Shown here piece by piece: positions 55,636 through 64,000 of a stretch of DNA of 64,000 bases. Below the pieces are notes generated by a model. The model was not told the origin of the DNA. It made no database searches and saw only the letters and a program-made list of their open reading frames with translations. Within the stretch, counting starts at the first letter, position 1, and the number at the start of each line of letters is the position of its first letter. The DNA is from Aspidiotus rigidus (Eukaryota; Arthropoda; Insecta; Hemiptera; Diaspididae), in assembly GCA_035079385.1 (NCBI GenBank), contig JAVHKY010000029.1, forward strand, positions 13,082,001 through 13,146,000, given 5' to 3'. A program made the translations under genes and the position numbers.

Positions 55636-55720
55636 TTCTTTCACCCAGGTGCTTCCGGTTTGTCGAGCACAATTCGCGTTCGAGCTTTACAGAATGAAAT
55701 GCAGACAAATCTCGAAGATT
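55636..55720 (+). repeat. 85-bp duplicate of the receptor coding segment
   Basis: Identical to 56715-56799 by eye (TTCTTTCACCCAGGTGCTTC... to ...CTCGAAGATT). It encodes HPGASGLSS and RVRALQNEMQTNLED. It joins Gypsy-derived sequence at 55721 on the right and T-rich sequence on the left, so it is a displaced exon piece. Confidence 0.9.
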
Positions 55721-56090
55721 GTCAGATCTTGTCAAGCTTGTGCAATTTGTCAAAAGAGCCTCCCTCAAGATAACACCCACATGTGAGAACCAGAAAAAGG
55801 AAATTTTGATCGGGTCTGCGATTCGCAAATTAGCGTCAACCTTCGAGTTTGGTGTTTAGCATGTAAAAAGTCCTTGTCGTCAATGTAACTTCGAGCGCAA
55901 CTGATTCGTGGAATTTCAGATGCGTCAATCAGAGAGCAGCTACTTCTAGTCGAAGAGTTAACCTTTGAAGAAGCCATGGTAAAAGGTCTTGCAATTGAAG
56001 CGTCGAAAGCCGGAGCATAGTCGATTAAAATTGAAAACGCGTCATCAACACCAGCCTCACCAGTACCTGTCAATAAATTATAGGAGGGGA
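55719..56090 (+). pseudogene. Gypsy integrase-gag chimera, copy 1
   Basis: Begins in the integrase zinc finger (SCQACAICQKSLPQDN) and passes into gag text: AIRKLASTFEFG, then, in another frame, LRAQLIRGISDASIREQLLL and TFEEAMVKGLAIEASKAG. In an intact Gypsy element gag comes before integrase, so the order here is permuted. Copy 2 at 57502-57797 has the same junction. Copy 1 continues into gag to about 56085 (SIKIENASSTPASPVPVN) after a stop. Confidence 0.7.
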
Positions 56091-56330
56091 GAACATATAA
56101 CCACGCAGTATTCATCCTGTTCTATCTAAAATCTCATCAGTATTCATTGATTCCTTTTGATCGATCGTCCTACTTCCTACTTTTCAATTTTCTGAAATGG
56201 AAGGAGACAAGAATACCGTCCAGAACGATCAGAAAGATTAAATTAGGCACGTGCCCACATCATGCAAAGATCTGCCCTCGTGTAAAACATATTCGATTAA
56301 AAGCCTGATACAAATTGGATTCGACCTCAG
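56091..56330. other. unassigned sequence upstream of the receptor segment
   Basis: No domain. It could be intron or flank. The in-frame stop at 56298-56300 and AG dinucleotides near 56330 are compatible with an exon start between them. Confidence 0.4.
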
Positions 56331-56846
56331 AACCTAGTGCCAGCAAACGTTTTACAGATATTCGAATCGATCAAACTACAGCTTCCCGACTTTGTAAGAT
56401 GGGCGAAACTTCTGCCCATGTTTGCAGAGCTTTCTCCAAACGATCAGGTTACCCTATTGCGAGAGAACGTTGGGCAGCTTTTCCTATTGAATTTAGCCCA
56501 TCAAAACATGAATATTGATGATATATTGTTGCTGAGAAATAATTTCGTATTCTACAAAGCTCATATTCTGAATGCAACATTGCCTTCAGCAGGAACGAAC
56601 TCGTTTGGTGTGGCCGTTAGCCGTTTGGTCGTGGACATTTTTGAAAAAATGCTGAACCCATTGGAGGATTTGAACGTGGACGACACAGAGATCGCGTGTC
56701 TGAAAGCTATTCTATTCTTTCACCCAGGTGCTTCCGGTTTGTCGAGCACAATTCGCGTTCGAGCTTTACAGAATGAAATGCAGACAAATCTCGAAGATTA
56801 TCTGTTCAACAATTGCAAGAGCGCTACTCTAGGGCTATTAGCTTGA
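56331..56846 (+). CDS. nuclear receptor ligand-binding domain, partial
   Basis: An open plus-strand segment of about 170 codons. FVRWAKLLPMFAELSPNDQVTLLRENVGQLFLL matches the helix 3-5 signature of nuclear receptor ligand-binding domains, shown here in part: the F-W-A-K, P-x-F, L-x-x-x-D-Q-x-x-L-L pattern. IACLKAILFFHPGASGLSS fits the helix 8-9 region. This resembles the NR2 type (RXR/HNF4/NR2E). Helices 11-12 with the activation function are missing: the frame ends NNCKSATLGLLA-stop. No DNA-binding domain is nearby. Such receptors act as ligand- or cofactor-controlled transcription factors in the nucleus. It may be an exon, with the rest outside, or a truncated pseudogene. The start codon is unknown. 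Confidence 0.72.
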   Translation, partial: NLVPANVLQIFESIKLQLPDFVRWAKLLPMFAELSPNDQVTLLRENVGQLFLLNLAHQNMNIDDILLLRNNFVFYKAHILNATLPSAGTNSFGVAVSRLVVDIFEKMLNPLEDLNVDDTEIACLKAILFFHPGASGLSSTIRVRALQNEMQTNLEDYLFNNCKSATLGLLA

Positions 56847-56985
56847 CAAAGGTTTATTGAAAGGACGGATACTATCATACGGTTAAATGAGGGGGAAGAT
56901 GTCGGATGCGGTAAGATATTGTATTAGTTGATCTGTAAGTGTAGTGTCGTTATTTGTTAATGCCTCTTTTCTGGAATGAGGAATA
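56847..56985. other. short unassigned linker
   Basis: Between the receptor stop and the Gypsy RNase H fragment. It includes GGGGGAAGATGTCGG. No domain seen. Confidence 0.35.
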
Positions 56986-57540
56986 TTGTGAGTGTTTCGT
57001 AAGGTTGTTGATTACCTACTTCAATATGCAATGTTTCTGCGAAGATTTAACTATAAGATCATTCACAAGAAAGTTGAGGAAAACGTCAACGCAGATTTTT
57101 TCTTTCGAGCGCCCATGCCCAATGTACCTGGCGGTATTGAATCAGTCCTGTCAATAGAAGTCAATGAGCTGGAAGTGTCAACAATAAATCAAATCACAAA
57201 ATCCGAATTGAATTTTGATCCATTGCCGCTCAAATTACCTTGACTGTTCAACGTTTAAAAACTATGTTGAACTTGCCCTGGCTGGTCCTGAAGTCTTTAC
57301 AGGAGGGCACCTACGATCCAAAATAATCTGTCAATAATGGTGTTATTTTTCAAGGACGTGAGTATGTGTTCTGAAAATGTTACAGAAAGCAGTCCTCAAT
57401 GAATTGCACACTGCGCACATAGGACTTGTCCAAATGAAAAGATTAGCCCGAGAATATATCTACTGGCGCAATATTCATATTTGATAGCGACATTGAGGGC
57501 CTTGTCAGATCTTGTCAAGCTTGTGCAATTTGTCAAAAGA
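56986..57540 (+). pseudogene. Gypsy RNase H end and integrase zinc finger
   Basis: Plus strand. LRRFNYKIIHKKVEENVNAD followed by FFFRAPMPN (about 57030-57120) is the end of a Ty3/Gypsy RNase H domain. VLNELHTAHIGLVQMKRLAR and EYIYWRNI (57390-57480), then CQACAICQK (57515-57541), form the His-His-Cys-Cys zinc finger of the integrase; two stops interrupt it. The sequence flows into the permuted chimera. The receptor segment and this element therefore lie within one rearranged block. Confidence 0.78.
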
Positions 57541-57797
57541 GCCTCCCTCAAGATAACACCCACATGTGAGAACCAGAAAAAGGGAATTTTGATCGGGTCT
57601 GCGATTCGCAAATTAGCGTCAACCTTCGAGTTTGGTGTTTAGCATGTAAAAAGTCCTTGTCGTCAATGTAACTTCGAGCGCAACTGATTCGTGGAATTTC
57701 AGATGCGTCAATCAGAGAGCAGCTACTTCTAGTCGAAAAATTAACCTTTGAAGAAGCCATGGCAAAAGGTCTTGCAATTGAAGCGTCGAAAGCCGGA
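57502..57797 (+). pseudogene. Gypsy integrase-gag chimera, copy 2
   Basis: 296 bp nearly identical to 55719-56014 (visible differences GAAGAG to GAAAAA and ATGGTA to ATGGCA). It joins GACGTCGTTTTTTCTT at 57795, and the same GACGTCGTTTTTTCTT precedes copy 1 at about 55618. The shared ends suggest duplication of one block. Confidence 0.85.
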
Positions 57798-58002
57798 CGT
57801 CGTTTTTTCTTTTTTTTTCCCGAACTAAAAGATTCTAAGTGATCAGAATTAAATTCTTTATTCGATTCTTGACTTAGATGCGCGAGATCCGGAACAAATC
57901 AAGACGAAAAAAATTCTTTAGAAAATTGTACCATTGGGGCTCAATGGATCGTAGTCTGAGGTCGTCTTTGGAGAACTCATGAAGTAGAGACAACACTTTA
58001 GT
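57798..58002. other. short spacer
   Basis: T-rich then mixed sequence; no gene or repeat recognised. Confidence 0.4.
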
Positions 58003-58250
58003 CTACATAAAAATGATCATACTAGGTAATGCTTGTAAGGTGTTTCGGCTTTTCCTGAAGCCGTATTGGCAGGAAGCAAGTAAATTGTTAGAATCGAGGA
58101 ACCACGTAAGTCTTTTGTTTAAGATTTTTTGGAATAGTTTTCCCAAAACACCAGTGAGTGCTATGAGTCGGTAGGATTCCGGAAGCGAGGGGTCTTTTGA
58201 AGGTTTCGGAATGGGCAGAACGATAGCTAGTTTTTTGGCATTGACTGCAA
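58003..58250 (-). pseudogene. I-like RT fingers fragment
   Basis: Leftward: AKKLAIVLPIPKPSKDPSLP, ESYRLIALTGVLGKLFQKIL, LTWFLDSNNLLASCQYGFRK. It aligns with the RT entry region of the young I-like copy. It carries no palm motif and ends within a frame toward 58003. It borders the repeat at 58238. Confidence 0.78.
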
Positions 58251-59035
58251 GTCTTTTGCCAATAATAGATGTATATATACGACCCAAAACCGATGTTGAT
58301 TTTCAGTCGCCCATATATATATGTGCTGCTTCACGATTTTGTTTCCATGACATCATCAATGACATCATCGAAGAATTGACCAACCATCTTCGGATAACTA
58401 GCCTCATATATTTTTATAATTATACTAGGCCTAAAATACAGATTTTCCCTGTTTTGTTGGGTCGATTTCAAGTAAACTTGCAGTTCTGAAGTGATACACG
58501 CAGGTCGATTTCAAAATCGACGTCGATCTAGACTCAATTTTGAGTCGACTTTCCCAAATTTTTCGACTGCTCTGTCGCCTCGATTAATAGTCGATTCGTT
58601 TTTTCTGGGTTGTGTGCTGAGCGACTTATAAATCAATCTCAAATCCCCGTTTGGTAGTTTTGCCACTCGTAGAGAGCAGTATTATTATTTTTATAATGAG
58701 GATCGATGAGAATCTCAATCACGTTTGAATAGCGCAGCAGTGGTCGAATTGACGCAATTTCGACGTCGATAGTTGGCCAAAATTAAAACTAATACCAGTT
58801 TTGATCTCCATTCTGAAACCTTGTCAAGCTATGCACTCGAAATCTACAAAATTCTGACATCGACTGCAAGTCTTTCGCCAATGAGTAACCGACGTTGATT
58901 ATCAGTCGACGAGCATCGATCTCTCCTAAATATATAACAGACTCCGTCACAATTTCATTTCCATGAAGTATTAAAGACGTCATCAAAGATCATTATCCAC
59001 TAGGTTAGGATAACTAGTCTCATATATGTGTAAGA
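58238..59035. repeat. two copies of a ~200-bp repeat
   Basis: About 58238-58440 and 58850-59035 share GACTGCAAGTCTTT, CCGA(T/C)GTTGATT, TCAGTCG, TTTCCATGA and GGATAACTAG, with CTCATATAT following. The intervening DNA has many GTCGA words. The first copy abuts the I-like fragment. Function unknown. Confidence 0.6.
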
Positions 59036-59261
59036 ATCGAACTTCGTCTTTCTCGGCAACAGGTCTCTATTGATCCGAAGACCTTCGTCTTTCCTGCTAC
59101 CGAGTCTCTATTGAACGATATCTCAACTACACGTACAAAACGTGAATTAACTGACATTCGCTATCTCTATTCTAATCTCTTGTAACAACCACGACTACCT
59201 ATTCTGTCTGCGAGTGCCAGCGTGCAAGAATATGCAGCAGCATATTCTTACATATGTAAGA
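59036..59261. other. unassigned, with short hairpin
   Basis: A near-palindrome, AAGAATATGCAGCAGCATATTCTT, here split as AAGAATATGC-AGCA-GCATATTCTT, is at 59227-59250. TCTCTATTGA phrases repeat at about 59066 and 59107. No coding. Confidence 0.4.
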
Positions 59262-60182
59262 TGTAAAATCTTGACAAATCTGGCGATGCTGTGTTTCCAC
59301 AGAATCGAATCAAAAAGTCGAGTTCCCGAAGAAAAGGCAGGTCAGCTGACTGCACTCGGAAGGAGAAACAGGACGAGAGATAAGCCGCATTAGCTGGGTA
59401 CACGGATACACTCCACTCCCCGTAGGTACACAGACCAAGTCCACTCCTGCGTGCGCAGTAAGCCTACACCATGCAGTAAGCCGTATCAAAAAAGTCTACT
59501 CCTTATCTGGTCGGAGCTCCAAACTTTGTCCATGAGTAGGAGAGTGACGCGACTGAAAGTGAAGAACGTTCACGTTCTTACATCTCCACCGCTAAGAGGG
59601 AAAAGATAAGGAGTAGACTTTTTTGATACGGCTTACTGCATGGTGTAGGCTTACTGCGCACGCAGGAGTGGACTTGGTCTGTGTACCTACGGGGAGTGGA
59701 GTGTATCCGTGTACCCAGCTAATGCGGCTTACTGCATGGTGTAGTATTACAGCGTTCATCTATAGGAGACCAGGAGACTCAGTTATCGAATCGATACGTT
59801 GTTCTAATTTATGGTTATTCATATTACACAAGGGGAGTGTACACCCGAAGGTGTAGCAAATTATATTGAACCACAAGAAAATCAGCCGCTAAACGTTTTC
59901 GGTTAAACAACCATCATCGGAGCGTAAACGAAAGCTTGTGTAAGACTCAGTTATTTTGATTCGATTCTGTGGAAACACAGCATCGCCAGATTTGTCAAGA
60001 TTTTACATCTTACAAATCGAATCAAAAAGTCGAGCTCCCGAAGGAAAGGCAGGTCAGCTGACTGCACTCGGAAGGATAAACAGGACGAGAGAGGAATAGC
60101 GTTATATGGTCGGAGCTCCGAACTTTGTCCGTGAGTAGGAGAGTGACGCGACTGACAGTGAAGAACGTTCACGTTCTTACAT
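59262..60182. repeat. nested inverted repeats around a PLE-like terminus
   Basis: Perfect-looking arms 59381-59508 and 59604-59731 (128 bp each) enclose a 95-bp segment. Outside them, 59262-59312 is inverted at about 59955-60013. 59310-59380 plus 59509-59580 recur as a direct copy at 60015-60182 (GTCGAG, GGCAGGTCAGCTGACTGCAC, GGTCGGAGCTCC, GAAGAACGTTCACGTTCTTA). A minus-strand hammerhead-like fold lies at 59885-59925, so at least part is PLE-derived. No frames survive. Confidence 0.75.
59885..59925 (-). ncRNA. hammerhead-like fold, minus strand
   Basis: On the minus strand: ACGCT, CCGATGA, T, GGTT-GTTT-AACC, GAA, AAC/GTT, T, AGCGG. CGCT/AGCG is a contiguous helix I next to the core, GGTT/AACC is stem II and AAC/GTT a palindromic stem III. 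One core base differs (CCGATGA for CTGATGA), which probably abolishes cleavage. Confidence 0.55.
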
Positions 60183-61720
60183 AATTATATATCTTTATAC
60201 TAGATCTGAAACACAGTGTACTAGGCTTTACTTTGGGAACTCGAAGAATTTTGAGCTTCGTTACTTTATAAGTTAGTTTATGATAGACCAAAGTAAACTA
60301 GGACCGGTGAGAGAGAAAACGCGGTATAGTATGACATCATAGGACAACAGTAGGCCTCTAGAACGAGGGGTAGAGAAATTATATCTTTTGCATTGTGAAG
60401 TAATACTCTTCAATTTCTATTTAATTTCTGATCTCAAAATGACGCATTCGAAAATTATGGTCCATAGCAATACCCTAAAATTAATGCAGAGACTCTCTCT
60501 ACAATGGAAAGGTTACTATGATGTTGTAAATATTGTTATTTTACTCGGTAACACGATGAGTTCCTGTAATGAAGGATGGCGGATATCAAACTTTAAGGCA
60601 ATCTCATGAGTTTCCTATGAGTTTATAGTACAAATAACTTCCGAAACAGCAATATCATTAACATGGGAAATGAGAGGTCTATATTTTGGCAGCGGGAAGA
60701 TAAGAGGGTGAAATTTTAATACGATATCAATGCAACGCCTGATTAACGTTAATTTTCCTCGTATCCTCGTCTTGACAAGGCCCGCATTTCAATCGATTCA
60801 AATGATGGAGATATACTCGTACACAATTTTCAAAAAATGATATTTATATTTAAAAAGTGCGTGTCAACTACTCATCCATCAGGTATTTCTTTTTCTTCAC
60901 CTCTTCATAAATGTATGCGTATACATATGTAACACATTTCTCTTATTCCATACTACACGAAAAGTTCTCTACGGATGCAGCATATTTTTCTACGTTTTTC
61001 TTTTTTTATCGATTCGCGTATGTATTTCCTTTTTCTCCCCTTTCTCAGAAATGAGGAAACCATTTGAATGAAATTCGAATAAGTTTCATATGCCCGTATA
61101 CATACATCTTTTTTTTCGTCTGACGCCTTCGGAAACTCTGTTGTTTATAATACCATTTTGGTAATTTTTCTTTCACAAAGTGCGCGTATATATTGAAGCT
61201 AACGTATCTAAACTTGAAGTTTATTTATGCTTTTCGTTTTTTTTCCGTTGTAGTAGGTGTTGAGGAAAATTGGGGGAAGAAAAAAAAAAAAAGGTAAAAG
61301 TGATATTATTTTCGCGTATAGCGGATAGAAATACGGGCAAATAGCTTAAGAATCAATTTCCCGAAGTATTTGTGGTTTTTGTTTTCACGCAGAAACGTTC
61401 GTCGGTCTGATTTGGACGGCAACTTTTATCACCTCTCCGAACTTCGTTTCGATCGAGATGTGAGAAAAGATGTTTAATTGTCATCGTGGGCGTGAACGCT
61501 TTCGAATAAATCACCCTCTTATAGGTTGGATAGCTAGTTTCCGACAAGGAAACTGACTCTTACACATTTGCGGATAAAATACGTCTTGTATGTTGAGCCT
61601 ACTGGGGAAAGGCACCGTGCATCAGCCGATAGCTACCGCAAGCTAGAGCGTACCTTCTCGCGCTAGCTTGAGAAGGGTAACTATGAATACTTTCCCGCGT
61701 TTCCTTGTGACTACTGATAA
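60183..61720. other. AT-rich spacer
   Basis: No gene recognised. A PLE-terminus-like GAATAAATCACCCTC next to GAACGCTTTC is seen near 61493-61517 on the minus strand. T- and A-tracts occur near 61240 and 61280. Confidence 0.5.
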
Positions 61721-61722
61721 GA

Positions 61723-61930
61723 ATTATCGGAACTCATAATGAGTGAGTGACGTGTACATAGAGCACTAAAATTGAAAAGGTTTTTTTTTTTTTTTTTCTC
61801 CAGTTGCGACACAACTGATGATGGGATAACACCCGAAAGTACTCTTGTAAAAGCAACTAATAAAAAAAACCCTTTTCAATATTAGTGCTCTACTTACACC
61901 TCACTCACTCATTATGAGTTCCGATAATAG
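61723..61930. repeat. ~67-bp inverted repeat at the start of PLE I
   Basis: 61723-61790 and 61862-61930 are inverted copies (ATTATCGGAACTCATAATGA, GAGTGAGTGA, TAGAGCACTAA, TTGAAAAGG). The loop holds the hammerhead motif. The right arm includes the ATG at 61914 that opens the PLE I reading frame. It is the terminal repeat (pseudo-LTR) of the element in inverted arrangement. Confidence 0.85.
61802..61858 (+). ncRNA. hammerhead ribozyme candidate of PLE I
   Basis: AGTTGC, GAC, ACAA, CTGATGA (61815-61821), T, GGG-ATAACA-CCC, GAA, AGT/ACT, C, TTGT, AAAA, GCAACT. ACAA/TTGT is helix I next to the core, extended by AGTTGC/GCAACT beyond an internal loop. The core CTGATGA and GAAA are intact, and stem III is a three-pair palindrome ending in C. 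The layout equals the minimal type I hammerheads known from PLE terminal repeats. The single T before stem II is atypical. Confidence 0.75.
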
Positions 61931-62483
61931 CACACCAGACATGGTTAACGAGGTTTTTAAGTTTCTGAAGACCAAGGTCAAACTAAGAGTGACACATGTG
62001 AAGATTTGGTTCAATAACGAATGCTTGAGACGAGGCATTATTCCCAAGTATGCGACTATAAGGCTACCAGGAAATAGCGCAGCAGTAAAACCCACCAAGA
62101 TGCAAGCGGAAAGATTGAGAGTGAAGAACGAAATTGGTGAACTCTACAAGAAAATCACCAGGCTGAATGGTCTACTGTATGATCCATATTCCCATCTGTC
62201 CACGTTACTCCACCCGCAAGAAGTTAAAGAAATGATGTTCGAAAAAGGAGGAGAGGGAAAGAAAGGAGAAGACCATGTGGAAAAGCGAGTGGAAGCCCAA
62301 ACAAAACAGATCAAGAAGAAGCTTGACGAACTGACCCGGAAGAAAGAAGAAAGAAAGGAAGAGACAGCGAGAGTTGAGCACAAATTTGCTCCCAGAACCG
62401 AGAACGTATCAAGCGTCACCTTCACAGAAGAAGAAAGAAGACTGCTGGACAAAGCATCAAGTACGTGCAGCCAGAGAGGCTGA
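61914..62483 (+). CDS. N-terminal region of PLE I protein
   Basis: An open frame of 189 codons starting at ATG (MSSDNSTPDMVNE). It has a Lys/Glu-rich coiled-coil-like stretch (KKKLDELTRKKEERKEETAR) and LRVKNEIGELYKKITRLNGL. No enzyme motif is present; PLE proteins have such an N-terminal extension before the RT, and its role is not established. The frame ends at 62483 and the protein seems to continue in other frames, so one or more frameshifts lie near 62460-62600. The start lies inside the terminal inverted repeat. Confidence 0.7.
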   Translation: MSSDNSTPDMVNEVFKFLKTKVKLRVTHVKIWFNNECLRRGIIPKYATIRLPGNSAAVKPTKMQAERLRVKNEIGELYKKITRLNGLLYDPYSHLSTLLHPQEVKEMMFEKGGEGKKGEDHVEKRVEAQTKQIKKKLDELTRKKEERKEETARVEHKFAPRTENVSSVTFTEEERRLLDKASSTCSQRG

Positions 62484-62573
62484 ACCAGTGTAGGCTTGAA
62501 AGCATGGCCATTAGCTGCGAACAAGTAATCCAAACCATGGAACACGACGTGAGACCAGAAGCCCGGACCAAAA

Positions 62574-62996
62574 TTGGGAAAGTGCTGTTGGACATCAAAG
62601 AGGATATGTGCCGAACCTATGACAGAACGCAAGTACATAATGCAGAGGAAGGTCACAAATCTACACAAGAAGATCCGACAGAACAACCTGATTTTGACAA
62701 AGGCGGACAAAGGCAGCACGGTAGTGGTAATGGAGAAGGAGGACTACACCCAAAAAGTGGAGTCGTACATCGCAGTTAATGGATACCAAGAGCTGGCAAG
62801 GGACCCAACACGGAAATACCAAGTTCACCTGAAAGCTGTGTTGAAACGGAACAATGTACTCGGCAATGGAAGGACGCTTGAGATGAACCCGGTTGCACTA
62901 AAACTCAAGGGGCTTATAAAACTCCACAAAGCGAATCGTCCGATGAGACCCCTGGCCAACAGCATTCAATCACCATGCTACAAGAAAAGATCGTAG
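62574..62996 (+). pseudogene. PLE I pre-RT region and RT fingers
   Basis: A 140-codon frame with NNLILTKADKGSTVVVMEKE, DYTQKVESYI, then LKGLIKLHKANRPMRPLANS. TKADKG-x-x-VVVM and the 'KLHK...RPmRP' pattern are hallmarks of Penelope RTs just before and within the fingers. The frame ends at 62996 where a frameshift leads into the palm. It resembles TKADKGNAVVVM in PLE E, although PLE I belongs to another lineage. Confidence 0.82.
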
Positions 62997-63640
62997 CCAC
63001 ATTCCTGAAAGAAAACTACCAGTTTGCACCCAGACGAAGTATCAGAAACAACGGAGTTCTGATTGAGCAAATGGACAAGTTGGAAATCAGGAGTAACGAC
63101 AAGCTGATATCCTTTGATGTGACTAATATGTTTGGTACCATACCGAAGGAGTAACTTCTCACTTTGTTCAAAAACAACAGATACTATGGGAACCTCGATG
63201 GGTCGAAGTACGCCAACATAGTGAAGAAGATCTTGAGCCAGAACTACTGCCGCTTCAATAACAGGTTCTACAGTCAAGAAAGGGGACTTGCGATGGGATC
63301 ACCGCTGTCACCAATACTGGCGGAGATATTCATGAATGATATGGAAAACAAGATATTGAAGGGCAGCAAGTTCAGAAACTCGATCAAACACTGGACCAGA
63401 TATGTGGATGATATCCTAATTGTGTAGTCAGGCACTGATAGACAGGTGTATCTATTCCTTTCAGAAATGAAGGCGATGAATGAAAGCATCAAATTCACAG
63501 TGGAAAAAGGCAATGAGACATCAACTATTTGGACCTTACACTCACAATGGAGAACAATAGGATAGAATAGAAAATCTACAGGAAGCCGACGCATACTGAC
63601 ACCATCATCCCAAATGACTCCTACCACCACCCCAAGCACA
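62997..63640 (+). pseudogene. PLE I reverse transcriptase palm
   Basis: Plus strand. ENYQFAPRRSIRNNGVLIEQ; LISFDVTNMFGTIPKE then a stop (motif A, Asp present); GLAMGSPLSPILAEIFMND (motif B); HWTRYVDDILIV then a TAG at 63425-63427 (motif C, YVDD complete); and INESIKFTVEKGNE-like thumb text followed by a frameshift. At least two stops and one frameshift break it, but catalytic residues remain readable. The A-B-C spacing is that of PLE RTs. Confidence 0.85.
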
Positions 63641-64000
63641 AGCTAGCGGCAATCCAGAACTACTGCTATCGGACAATTTCTATCCTCAAGAACAACGAAG
63701 AGAAGAGGAAAGAGATCGAGATAGTAAAGCAGATCGCAGAAGCCAATGGTTACCGCAGATGTGTAGTGGAGGGAGTCTTTGGGAAAATGGAAACAAAGAA
63801 AGGAACCCACGATAGCATAGTGAGAAAGTACTCCGGATCGATACCATATATAGGAAAGTACACAAACAAGGTGATAAAGGCGTTCAATGGCTACGATGTG
63901 AATGTGGGTATCCAGAATAACCAACCCATGGTGAAAAGAATCAGCAATGACCAGACGGAACAAAAGGACAAGGAAAGCTTGAGCGAAGTGTACAAGCTCA
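63641..64000 (+). pseudogene. PLE I RT-endonuclease linker, cut by the window edge
   Basis: Plus-strand text KLAAIQNYCYRTISILKNNE, EIVKQIAEANGYRRCVVEGV, SIPYIGKYTNKVIKAFNGYD and LSEVYKL at the edge. The 'IPYIGK...' linker and the final S-x-VYKL are what precedes and opens the GIY-YIG endonuclease in PLEs. The domain itself lies beyond 64000. Confidence 0.72.

Noticed and set aside
62144..62719. 191-codon minus-strand frame
   Set aside because: It is the shadow of the PLE I N-terminal and pre-RT coding sequence on the plus strand.
62978..63963. Minus-strand frames opposite the PLE I palm and linker
   Set aside because: Conserved RT motifs A, B and C lie on the plus strand; these frames have no match.

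Overview
This window reads as nuclear DNA of an animal, most likely an arthropod and perhaps an insect. Reasons: the mix of Penelope-like elements (PLEs), RNase H-bearing I-like non-LTR elements, Jockey/CR1-like, BEL/Pao and Ty3/Gypsy fragments, hAT-like and Mutator-like remnants; a nuclear-receptor ligand-binding domain; AT-rich spacers where CpG is not visibly depleted; and no operons, Shine-Dalgarno context or dense gene packing. The species cannot be fixed from the sequence. Almost all recognisable protein-coding sequence belongs to mobile elements. The only host-like coding segment is the receptor fragment near 56.3-56.8 kb.

Layout. 0-1.2 kb: no gene. 1.2-4.4 kb: satellite built on the palindrome TGACGTCA, with a homogeneous 118-bp block. 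4.75-6.2 kb: decayed PLE. 6.2-9.2 kb: gene-poor, one small foldback. 9.4-10.95 kb: GC-rich minisatellite co-amplified with an inserted MITE. 11.2-12.1 kb: 3' end of a BEL/Pao element. 13.4-16.0 kb: short-period minisatellite carrying two PLE insertions. 16.4-21.2 kb: duplicated X/Y modules interrupted by an I-like element and a ~480-bp tandem repeat. 21.8-26.8 kb: an old I-like copy split by a younger copy of the same family, with an exact 11-bp target duplication, and by a hAT-like MITE. 28.6-34.5 kb: cluster of three PLEs, including a young one with 404-bp inverted arms. 36.8-40.4 kb: ~270-bp repeat, PLE, perfect 102-bp-arm hairpin, Mutator-like remnant. 41.8-50.4 kb: a long palindrome, several I-like fragments and a PLE broken by a MITE. 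53.6-58.3 kb: possible retroelement gag, Jockey/CR1-like element, receptor fragment with rearranged Gypsy pieces, another I-like fragment. 59.2-60.2 kb: inverted repeats. 61.4-64 kb: a different PLE that runs off the right edge.

How it works together. The I-like copies encode endonuclease, reverse transcriptase and RNase H for target-primed retrotransposition. The PLEs pair a reverse transcriptase with a GIY-YIG endonuclease. PLE ends repeatedly carry a hammerhead-ribozyme-like fold; the best (61802-61858) has adjacent helix I pairing, CUGAUGA, a stem II, GAAA and a tiny palindromic stem III. Three PLE insertions share an architecture: target duplication, a 35-39-nt tail, then inverted arms.
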